Below are positions 45,206 through 57,200 of a stretch of 64,000 bases of DNA, in pieces. The stretch covers positions 15,865,501 to 15,929,500 of the forward strand of contig NC_067201.1 of the NCBI RefSeq assembly GCF_000699445.3, read 5' to 3'. The stretch is from Schistosoma haematobium (lineage: Eukaryota > Platyhelminthes > Trematoda > Strigeidida > Schistosomatidae). Position 1 is the stretch's first letter, and every line of letters begins with the position of its first letter. The notes below the pieces were generated by a model that was given only the letters and a program-made list of their open reading frames with translations, ran no database searches and had not been told where the DNA came from. The translations under genes were made by a program, and so were the position numbers.

Positions 45206-45260
45206 AATGGCTGTACTGGAGTGTGGTGGCAGTAAGATGCTTCCTCGAAGAAAACTTCAC
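45199..45260 (-). CDS. GORASP2: GORASP exon 6: short terminal exon
   Basis: Residues 417-436 and TGA. A TTACTGTAG acceptor is followed by GT GAA GTT..., which completes the split Ser codon left by exon 5. It reads [20 protein letters not shown] before the stop. Support: the only phase without an immediate stop that fits exon 5, and a total length that matches the family. An AATAAA on this strand at 44810-44805 could end the transcript about 390 nt downstream. No homology for this tail was recognised, and 6.9 kb of retrotransposon-bearing intron separates it from exon 5. Confidence 0.5.
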
Positions 45261-48200
45261 CTACAGTAATGCTACCTTCTTACAACGGAAGGAGAGGGTT
45301 AGAGAAAGTCGGTCTTAAAAATAACTTACCCTACGGACTTCCAAGGCTGGTTGTATCGTCTTTAAAACGAAGAGCTAACACAGTAGAACTGAGAAAAAAA
45401 CTGCGACCAACATCAAACAGTAGACCCTTGGACACTATGGTCACACTCCAAAGTTATCAAAAGCACTCCATACCCGATTTCCTATTAAGGTTCCTCAAGG
45501 AGCATCCTTTAAGGTGTAAGAAACCAGGAAATTGTAACCAGCTTTATACCTCCGCACTTAACAACACCTCATACGCAAGCCGAGTTAACCAAACTACTAT
45601 GAACGTGAGTCAATGTTCCTGCGACGTGCACCTCTTAACTTCTACTCACCGAAAATGTTCATGATAATGCTTTGGAGTAAACAATAACAATGCTTTCATA
45701 CACTTAGTTCACTTGGTGAAGTTGGTACGACAAGAACAACAATCGCTAAGCGCTGAAATAAATTCACTTTATATAGCTTGTTCTGCCTTTTTTAAAAATG
45801 AAAATAATAGAAGACAATAGTAAAACATTGGAGTGCGATTGCATAATGTGTCACCGCTATTAATATTGTTGTTTACCGAAATATAATAATCAGTATGTAT
45901 CACATTACAAATTTTACTTTGACTAAACCTATAACAATGATCGATAAGAGAAAAATTAAACAAATATGCACTTATGCTAAATTTTAAAACACATAAATCC
46001 CAGTTATTTAACATATCTTTTATCATTCGAATATTATTACTCATTGTATTATTTAACTCCGCTTGCAGCTCTTCTAATGTTACTGCCAGTTCCAAACCTG
46101 AATAAAGGAGGAGGGTTGTGCATGGGGTCGGCAACCACATCCCGTAGAAAAAAACCTTGCTAAAAAACGCCAACCAGATTAAATAATTTGAACTCTGCCC
46201 TGGAAGTTAAAGGAAGAATTATGACGCCTCATGATGAAAGCCAAGGTTCTTCGAAAGTCACGAGGCCGATGACCCTTCTAACAACTAGAACAACAATTTT
46301 TATAGGTACATGGAATGCTCGGACAATGTGGGAGACCGGGAGGATCAGTCAAATAGCAATGGAAATGAAAAGATACAACTTGGAGGTTCTCAGAATCAGC
46401 GAAACCCATTGAACCCAAGCTGAACAGCAAAAGTTAGGTACGGGAGAGATGCCGATGTACTCCAGTGACGAAGAGGAAATTGTTCCACACACTCAGGGAA
46501 TCGCTCGGATGCTGTCCAAAGAAGCACGAAATGCAATGATCGGATGGGAATCTCATGGACCCAGGATCATCAAAGCATCCTTCAAAACAAAGAATGAGAG
46601 AATACACAAGGAATGTTATGCACCCACCAATGATAGCAATGATGACGATAAAGATCAGTCCTATGAGAAGCTGCAATCGATTGCAGAGAAGTGTTCAGGA
46701 AAAGACCCGACCATCCTAATAGCAGAACTAAACGCCCAAGTCGGAATGGACAACAACTGTTACGAAGATATCATGGGGAAACATGGACTAGGAGAAAAGA
46801 AGGAAAGTCGGGAGAGATTTGTAAATCTATGTGGATTCAACAAAATGGTTATAGGCCTCATAAACGCTTAACCTCTAGACCACTGAGCCGACACGCGTAT
46901 ATAGCCTCTGCCAGGGAAGTCTTACTCACTGCCCTCTCGCGGCATTACTGTTGTTTACGAAATTGAGAGGACGAAAAGAGAATGTCCAGAGCTTTAACCG
47001 GGTTGGTGAACACGGAGAGTCAACCTAGGGGAGTCGGAAAACCCTGATTCCAAACCACTGGTGCACATGGGCTCCAGTATCCTGAAGGAACAAATGGCGT
47101 ATGAACCAATCGTTGGTCATCGGCTACCATGGGACTGCATCTCCTTACGATGCTCCACTGCCTTATGGATCAGACCTTCCGGTCGAAGGCTCCGGGTGTG
47201 GCCCCCTAAGAAAACCACCTGCTTCGGTTTGAGCACCCCGGCAGTATCACAGCCCTCACACATATCAAATGAGATTTGTGTGGCGCATATGTATTTGATG
47301 CCCCCTTGTACCAATATCTATGTGTTAAAATAAATAAATAAATGAAAATTATAGGCCGCACAACATTCACACACAAAGTTACATGGGTCTAACCGGACTA
47401 CAACACAGAGAACCGGAAAGATCATATTTGTACCAATAAAAAATTCCGAAGGACAGTGGAAGATGAAGGACAAGGAGAAGAGCTGACATAGCTTCAGATC
47501 ACCGCGCCTGGTGGTTGCCGAGATGAAACGGAAGCTAAAAATACTGAAAAGCTGGGGAAACATCAGTAAAAAGATTCAATTCAGACTTCCCAAGAGATAC
47601 TAACAGACTCAACGAATTCAAGATAACTCTCAACAACAAGTTCCAAGTTTTACAGATTCTACTGAAAGAAGAAGAAATTACTATGGAGGACAAATGGAAA
47701 GGGACTGAAGGAGCACTAACTTCGACGTGTCAGGAGGTTCTAAGTCGCAACAAGCATCATCATAGATAATGGACCTCTATTGAAACACTAGACAAGATTC
47801 AAGAACGAAAGAACAAGAAGACAACAATTAACAACAGCCGAACAAGAACAGAGAAAGTCAGGGCACAAGCTGAATACGCAGAACCAAGTCAGTCAGTCAG
47901 CTACAACGTACGACCAGGCACATATATGCATCGGTCCAAGTTGCCACAACTCATTAACACAACAAGATGGACACCGGATTCATAAAAGTAGTTAATTCAG
48001 AGGTGGTAATATACAAAAGAAAGATTGCGTATAACGATATAATACAAGAAGAAAGAATTAGTTTGTAAAAGAAAAATATAAAGCAATTTTTATCTCATGG
48101 TTTAAGGGAAGACAGAGAGTGTATACACCTACTCCACTGTGATCGATTCTGAGCCATGTCACTCACAGTCTCAAACCGTTGGTTACAATAGTCACGCGGA

Positions 48201-51200
48201 CCCCAACCAAGTAGTCTGCATCTATCAACATTGCTAGGACTAGAAGTTAATGACTTTAAGCACTGATGCCACGTTTTAGTTTGGCCGCCCCTAAATTTCT
48301 TCCAACCATCACCAACATCGGTTAGCATTGCACGTCGTGGTAATCAGTGTTCAGGCATACGTAACACGTGGCCCAACCATCTCAGTCGATGAAGATCCAC
48401 AACCTTATCAACTGATTTACCATCATTCCCTAATACCCAGCGTTTTACCTCTGACTCAACTGGTGGTGTTCGAGTAAAGAGCCTTCACAAGGTTTATGTA
48501 CCCCTGAGGTACGCCTTTCAATGACAGATACTGCCACAGGGTCTCGCGGTCTACGGAGTCTAATGCTGCTTTTCAGTCAAGAAAGACCACCATTGTCGGA
48601 CGCCGATAAGTATTCCTTGTGTGAAGGCAGCATCGATGTCATGCTGGTTGTCTGAAGGAAACACCTTACTGCTGTCACACCTCTGTACAGTCAGCAAGAC
48701 GACTTCGCCTTCGGACCTTAGGTTTGTTGCTTTTAGTCTTACCGCTCTTCAACCGACCTGTCTGACATGGTAGGACCTTGAGGAACGGTTGTTCCAGCCA
48801 GTATAGCTCGGTTGCTTCATCACGATAGGCAAGCCCGACCACCAGGTCAAGGTAGCAACAACGGTCGGGACTCAAAGCCAAACAAGCAAGTGAAGAGGAG
48901 CATTATAGTCGACAAGCATAAATACGTGGAAGGGTTAGCAATAACAGCGGGAAAAGCTGCTAGAAAAGGACATATGAAACAACTATATGACACAAGGAAG
49001 AAACTGGCAGGGAAATATAGTAAACTAAAGAAACCGACCAGGGACGAAGAAGGCAAGCCAGTCACTGAAATTCATGGACAGAGGAAAAGGTGGGTAGAAT
49101 ACTTCGAGGAACTCTTGAACAGACCAGCTCCGTTTAATCCACCGGATATCGAAGCAGCACCTACAAACCTTCCTATAGATTTCGCTCCACCAACGATCGA
49201 AGAAATCGAGATGGCCATCAGATAAGTCAAATGTGGGAAAGTAGCAGAACCTGACAATATACCAGCTGAAGCACTGAAGTCAGACAGAGAAGTAATTGCA
49301 AGCATGCTTCATACTCTATTCAGGAGGATTTGGGAGGAAGAACAAGCGTTGACATACTATAGTTCTCACAATTGCTTAAATCTTCTCTTTGGTATCTTGA
49401 TGAGGTGTCCTTTCTAGAGGCAGTGCACTACTACAGGTACCAGGAAAAGTTTTCAGCAGTGTTACTGAACTGGATGAAAGATTCAGTAGACTTCCAGCTT
49501 CAAGATCAACAGGTTGGATTCCATAAGGACAAGTCGTGTACATACGAAGTCGCGACACTATGGATCATCGTTGAACAATCAATTGAATGGAACACGTCAC
49601 TGTACATTGACTTCCTTGACTACGGAAGAGCATTCGACAGTGTGGATAGGAGAACATTATGAAGATCTTCGACTCTATGGTGTGCCTGAGAAAATCGTCA
49701 ACATCATTCGGAATTCGTACAACAAACTAGACTGCAAAGTGGTGCATGGAGGACGGTTAGCAGGTGCATTCCAAGTGAGGACCGGAGTCAGGCAAGGCTG
49801 TTTACTCTTCCCCTTTTTCTCTCTTCTGATAGTCGACTGCATTATGAAGACGTCAACATCTGAGAGGAAGCACGGAATACAATGGACAGGTTGGATGCAA
49901 CTAAACAATTCGGACTTCTCAAATAAACCATTCCTTCAATCCCATCACACACCAACAAATGCAGGTCATGACAAACAGTGTAGCAGCATCCTCTGCAACA
50001 GTAGACCTGAAAATACATAAATGAAAAAGCAAGATACTGAAATACAACACAGAGAACACCAACCCAATCACACTTGATGGAGAAGCTCTGGAAGAGGTTT
50101 AATCTTTCACGTATCTGGGAAGCATGATCGATGAACAAGGAGGATCCGATACAGACGTAAAAGCGAGGATTGGGAAAACAAGGACAGCATTCTTACAGTT
50201 GAAGAACATATGGAACTCAAAACAACTGTCAACCAATACCAAAGTCACAATCTTCAATACGAACGTCAAGACAGTCCTACTGCATGGAGCCGAAACTTGG
50301 AGAACTACAACAACCATCATCAAAAATGTACAAGTATTTCTAAACAATTGTCTACATAAGATACCGAATGTCCGTTAGCTAGATACCATCAGCAACAACA
50401 TACTGTGGGAGAGAACAAACTAACTTACAGCTGAAGAGGAGATCAGGAAAAGACACTGGAATTGGATAGAACATACATTGAGGAAATCAGCAAATTGCAT
50501 CACGAGGCGAGCGCTAACTTGAAATCCTGAAGGGAAACGGTAAAGAGGAAGGCCAAACAGCGCACTGTGTCGGCAATTGGAAGCAGACAGGAAAAGGATG
50601 AATAGCAACAGGAAACAACTAGAAAGGATTGGCTAGGACAGGGTTGGATGGAGAGTGCTGGTAGGCAGCATACGCTCCTCCATGTAGGGTAACAGGCGTA
50701 AGTTGGATGATTTATTCTTTAAGTGTTCCATCTTAGCTGTTTTCATTTGAAGTAAACAGGATTTATGAACTAATATATACGCATTACATGTTACCTAGTT
50801 AATTCAATAGATATGTAGATTGCAAGTGAATAGGAGAAATTTTCACATAACATCTAATTATACACAACCTTATATAACATCAATAAACGAGACCATACAT
50901 TGCCAATATCTGAATACGGAAGGTATCCTATACGAGAAGGATTACACATGGATATGAACCAACACTAAACCTTTATTTATAAGTTTTAAATACAAGAAAA
51001 ACAATTCTTTACTAGAAAAGATGTTAATAACTGCTATTTGTGTATACTCGTCAGGAATTACATAACAACAGATTTGTAAATTACACTTTTAACTTATTAG
51101 TTATATAATGAAGTTTAGAAGCTCAGTTTAATATGTAGAGTAATACTTCTAGTAGTATGAGTATAATTGATATAAGAGTAGCCAACCTTAAAAATTTATT

Positions 51201-54200
51201 GATTATATCTATATTCAGCTTGATTATCAACCAGTTAAAAAATAAACACCATACCAACTTTATCTTTTTTCAAGGTTTACATATAAAATAGTATGTATTG
51301 AACTGCTGATGATTAGTGTAACTGGTGAATTTTATGATCACAGCAGAATTCTAAACTGAATCTCAGGGTATAAATCTACTGACTAGAATATTACTTATAA
51401 AGTGTGAAAATAAATTTTATAATCCACTATCAGACAACAATGTAAGACCTGACACATCTATGTACATGTCCAATTCAACGGTCAGTATATAGATGAATTC
51501 ACTGTCTTCAGAAATATTCTGTGCATTAACAACTGTTAGAAAAATATTGTAGATTCTGAATGAAAACCCGAGTGAAGATAGCATTCACTGAATGGAAAAT
51601 GTGGAAATGAAAAAAAGTAGACAATAACATTCATCATATCCTTAGCTTATCTGGTCCCTAAATGTTTATAGGAGTTAATGTTAAAAACCGAAAATCCGTC
51701 AAAAATCTTAATAATGAGTTTGAAAAACAAGAAGAAACATAAACTACTGAAAAATAGTAGGAAAAGTAACACAATATATTCACTAACTTAAAAGTATTCA
51801 AATTAAATCAGTTGTGTTTACCGCTACATCATTACTTAGCTATTTGATAGGTCTAATATTTGTATTATCCTATATTTGTTTAGATCTATCTTTTACTTAT
51901 TATCTGGGTACGCTATTGATAGATATAGAAATCTAAAGAACTGTACATATCGAACAATTGAAATAAACAATGCTAGATAATGATTAGTGCTATATGATGT
52001 GAAGAGAAATCAGTGTTTAATATCGGTTAGTGGAAATACTAATTGCTTAAAAGTGAAAAACATTAACAGTACATACAGTTTTAGATTAAACCATATAAAC
52101 TGTTTATAACACATATATAACATACTTTCTAGAGGAGGCATTTTAACGTCTAATGGTGGCATTCCAGGCAGTGCAATCATCGTAGAAGTAGGTAGACTAT
52201 CAGTGACAGGTTGAAAATATTGAGCACTTGGCATTTGTGGTATATTAAACTGTGAATATTGAGGAGCATTTCCAACATTTTTTGTAGATTCGAAAGAAAT
52301 CAAAGGTGCATCTGAAGATACGACAGGAACACCGCCAACAACAGATGGAGAACTTATTGATGGCATACTAAATATATTTGTCAATCCAGGAGGAAGAGGT
52401 GCAGGAGGCGGGATATTTGAATTTTGTGTAAATGCTGAAGATGGGACGGGGGCGTAAGCATAGTTAAAATGATCTACAGGAACTTGAGTAGGATAAGTAG
52501 TTGGAAGTGGTGTCGATGAAGGCGGTATTGTGGGTTGCATTGATGAAGATACTAGAGGAACCTACAAAAAAAGAATTTAATGAAACTTATCCTTGCTTAT
52601 TTTAAAGGATAGTCAATAATTAATTGGGAATTTATTGGTGTAACAACCCGAATCGAGTCAAAATGGGGATAAAAACTGAAGATTGAAATTCTTTAAAACC
52701 TATTCTAATGATATAGGATTTGAAAAATATGTAAAACACATTAACATCAGTGCAAAATTCTTGATATATTACTTTGTTGATACTTTGTTAGGACTTCTTT
52801 AATTTTCTCAAAATGACCAACGCTACAGTTTAAACAATTATTTTAACAAAAACTGACTGAACGTTAGTAAGTGTAGTAACTTCTATACGTTACAGATACA
52901 TACAAAAATATATTTTACAAAAAAAGTAAAGTGGCTCATTTATTACTGTACCAAGACATAAATCATACGGATACTGATATACCTTAGATATGATACCTCA
53001 AAATTAGACCTAACAGACCTAATTGATTCGATAATGAATGATCTAAAAGTTAATTTCCTTTAATTGGCTGTTTCATTCATTACTAGTGCCCACAAATTAT
53101 TCTTACGTAGTTAACAAAAACGACATAACTGATTTTGGCATTAATAGTATTAGTTATTGTTGAACAGAGGACTTAGTATTCTCGGTACATAGATTGTTAT
53201 ACATTGGATTAGGTCACATGAACTATAGCTGTTTTAGTCTGAGAAACTAATTAAGATCATTAATCTCCAAAATTGCATGTTTGTCAGCATAATACACAAA
53301 CGCACTAGAAAGGATGGAATACTATATTAGGTGTATATGCTATTAATATATGCTCGCTCACCTCAGCAAATTTATTTGATGGTGTATTGTTGAACGTATA
53401 CGAAGGTGGAGGATAACAAGGAGCAGCAACTCCGTTAGTAATTTCATTTGATGACGCAGGTGGTAATTTTAATTCACTAACAGTTGACGATTTCAGAGAT
53501 TCCTGTGGATAATGCGGCACATTATTCGGTAACTGTGATGATTCAGGCAGTGTTGATGCTGCTGTTGGAATACGATGTAAATAACCATAACCAATATCAC
53601 AACCGAGTAAGCCATTCCCACCCCAGTTGGAATCAGGTTTGAGATGTACTTCACGACATGAATCCAATTCAGAATTATAAACATACAATTGAATCACGTG
53701 CCCGTCGGAAGAATCGATTAGTTCGAAAAAATCATCTCTCTTCATAGATATGTTAATGTATATAAAACATTTAAAGACAATAAGCTCATGAAAAAAGGGC
53801 TTGTTTGTTAAGAAAAATACTAAACGATTACATAAAAAACTTTCTGGATTTAAGTGTTATGTGTTTATTTGCATGTAATCTCCCATAGATAAAGTCTATA
53901 TGCAAGCTGAATGTAAAGTAAACGTTTGTTGATATGTTTGCGACAAGATTAATGTGAGACACTGCAACGTGGATCAGGATGATAAAAAGCCGGAATGATA
54001 TAGGCTAAATTGAGATACAGTCATAGCTACAAAATGTGATACTGATACGCCCCATGACTGCTGGCTAGTTATTACGCTTGATATTGGACATATAAAATTA
54101 GTTTCAGCGGTGCAGGCACACTCACCCTACTTCCTACTTAGATCTTCAGTTACAATGTAAATGGTTAGGCATTGTGTTACGAACACTACATCTACATACA

Positions 54201-57200
54201 TTACAATATAACAAATGAGACTGAAGTCGGTTGGTGCAAACTAGTCACCAAGAGCAAGTTTATGAGCTTGGCTTATACTCAGACTTTGCGTAAACCTAAC
54301 GATAATCGGCTCTCTAAACCGAATTGGGACAAGGCGATTTAAACTCAAGCACTTTGACCACCTGATCGTCACCGCATGTATTAGGAAAACCAAATGTGTG
54401 ATTTATAATTTCAGCCACGTATCAAATCGTTATGGGGAGGATTTTGAGTAGGTTCGTGGATTGTTGAATGAATAAATCCAATGGTAATCGACAGCTGATA
54501 TACAATGTGGTCACGTGATAACTGCTCATGAGACCGATTGATTGGCGTGCGCCAGAAACTGTACTGATATCAACAGACGAGATAAAGGAAGAGAATTAAT
54601 TTTGTAGGTTACTCGAATTTCAATTAGGTAAGACCCTTCTCGTTATATCACATGATTACACTGGGCTACAAATTCAGAAAAGTAATGATATGATAGGAGT
54701 GAACGAATGTCGATATGGTGATGTTAAATTTGATTTGTGGTCGAGTGACCTAATGAACTTAAGTTTAACATAACCTTTGGTCATGTTTATTTTAGTGTTT
54801 AATATTTTTCATAGACTTTCGTTATTTTATTAAGTAATAAGAACGTGCTCTATAGACTTGTGTTATCAGTTTATTTAGAGGCATTCGTAAACAATTCGAT
54901 CTTGTCAGCAGTTATTAATGGATTATATTACTTACTTACTTACTTACTTACTTACGCCTGTTACTCCTCGTGAAGGAGCATAGGTCGCTCACCAGCATTC
55001 TCCATCCAACCCTGTCCTGGGCAATCCTTTCTAGCTCCTTCCAGTTGTAATTCATCCTTTTCATATCTGCTTCTATTATCCGACGCAATGTGTTCTTTGG
55101 CCTTCCTCTTTTTCGCTTCCCTTCAGGATTCCAAGTTAGGGCTTGCTTCGTGATGCAGTTTGACGATTTGCGTAATGTATGTCCTATCCATTTCCATCGT
55201 CTTTTCCTAATTTCTTCTTCAGCTGGAAGTTGGTTTGTTCTCTCCCACAGAAGGCTGTTGCTGATGGTATCCGGCCAATGGATGTTGAGTATCTTGCGAA
55301 GACAGCTATTTACATTACATTGTATCACCGTTAATAATCTATCAATAGGTACTCAGTTCATTATTTGAACAACAAGAAGCATTCGTTACAAACCGAAAAC
55401 TCCGCTATAACTATATATATATACGAAATTCCTTTTCTACAACGAAATGCAATTATCGGTATTTAATACAATCAAAAAAAAATCGAAAATGGGGCAGTGA
55501 CTCGGTGGTTAATGTACTTGGCTTTTAACCAACAGATTACAGGTTTGAATCCCATAGTCTTATACAACCTGATAATGACACTAGTCCCTACACCTAGTGT
55601 GGATCAAAGTCGAAAATTTAAACATGTACTTAGTAAATTATTTAATCAACAACATGAATAAAGCGCAACTAGTAAATATGTGGCAAAATACATCGAAAAC
55701 AAGCTTACATTATTCAATACGGAGTTTGCACCAATTATGTAATCTGTGTATGGTTTTAATCCAGCCAAATCCGCTGGTGATTTAGACTCTACACCTAATA
55801 CGTGCCATACATTTTCATTAGCTCTGTCAAATGAACAATATCGAATACTGACACCCATCAAACCCTGACCACCCCAATGATTATTGGGGATTAGAGTTAC
55901 TTCACGACAAGATTGAGATTTAGACGAATAAACAAGTAGGCGAACAGGTTTATCTTTATTAGCCTGTAATAAATCTCTAATGCAGTCATTATCTTCCTCC
56001 TAAATAAAGGAAAATGGGTAGATAGTAAAAGTATATGGTGAAATGGAATTAAATATTTATATATTGAAAAATTATACTTCTTCATTCAACAGGAATGAGG
56101 TCTGTGCAATAACCACGACCAGTAGTTAGAAATTTAAGTTCAGAATCGGTTACAATGACCTAGATCGATTTGTAATAAATGCGACGCCAATCGACAGATA
56201 GAGGAGAGTCGCCAACGAGAATTCCGGTGATAACTTCCATGTCCCCTGTGTAGTGCTTCGTCTATAGCCTAGCGTTCTAAGGTTCGACCAACAATACGTT
56301 TAGACTAATAAAACTAAACATGAGTTGAGACCGAGATAATCTTAACTCTTAATGGTCTGCCGATACACCCACTCCTATCCCCAGTCTTGAGTCCCAATAA
56401 AAGAACACAGTAGGGGAGCTCTTATTATTTCAGATACCTATGAATTTATATACAGGTACATTGTTTATACATATACAAACCAAAACTGAAGTGAAAAGGG
56501 CAAGTGGCAAATAATTAATTAGCTAGAACTAAGCAATGGTGAAATGTATAGTAAAAATTTATGGGTCCAACATTAGCCTATAATAAGGGGAATATAGAAA
56601 AATAGTTGTGCAGTTATTGAGTAACAACATGATAAGAATATATATATACATATGTATATAATATTTCATAAGATAGTTTCGGAAGTTGCCAGATCTTAGG
56701 TGTTCCCTTCATACAGCAGCATTTATTAATGATTGATTAATCTTCCATGTGGATATCCGTTTGATTGTCATTACTTTCTGGTGAAATATTTGAGATATGA
56801 CTGATTTATACTTGAAAGATACATTCTTTTAAGGTTAACACAAGACAGAAACTCTCGAACATCTTTGATGAAATACTTAAAATCTTAATATACTTTTCCC
56901 CTACAAATCCAAAATACCACATCAAACTAAACTAACCTAGAGTTAATGAAAAATGTTAGCGATTCATAACAAAGGGTTGATGAATGCAACCTACACATAA
57001 CACATCGTAAAGTCAAATAAAGTAGCATGAATATGTCTACCATCTATTTTAATCCAAATGTTGAACATATCATTTATTCATTATAAGCACTAATTTACTT
57101 TGCTGCTTTTATCATACTGCCGTTAATAACATTATTCTTGTTGGCTTGATTTCTCTTTCTATGGGTATTTATTGTTGTGAAATAAGGTGAAGCAACCTGG

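Larger units (their letters stand above)
46090..50710 (+). mobile_element. RTE/SR2-like non-LTR retrotransposon, near full length but broken, with two nested insertions
   Basis: Plus-strand LINE inside the last GORASP intron, antisense to that gene. A 5' leader (46090-46190) is followed by an endonuclease-like region ([20 protein letters not shown], then a stop, then [12 protein letters not shown] and [15 protein letters not shown]). After two insertions come the linker ([20 protein letters not shown]), reverse transcriptase ([48 protein letters not shown]) and the C-terminal [20 protein letters not shown] module with WERTN-like ending near 50690. Several stops and frameshifts, the lost YADD region and nested elements make it non-functional. 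Confidence 0.88.

Noticed and set aside
45769..46173. 134-codon minus-strand frame
   Set aside because: It overlaps the 5' leader of the plus-strand RTE-like element, has no recognisable domain and is AT-rich; judged a shadow.
52010..52125. Extension of GORASP exon 5 to the stop at 52010
   Set aside because: The extension is hydrophobic and AT-rich, starts with a good GTATGT donor and does not resemble the Pro/Ser tail. Kept as an alternative only.
54290..54370. Another possible tRNA-like segment on the minus strand
   Set aside because: Has GGTGGTCAAAGTGCTTGAG-like sequence but no convincing B box.
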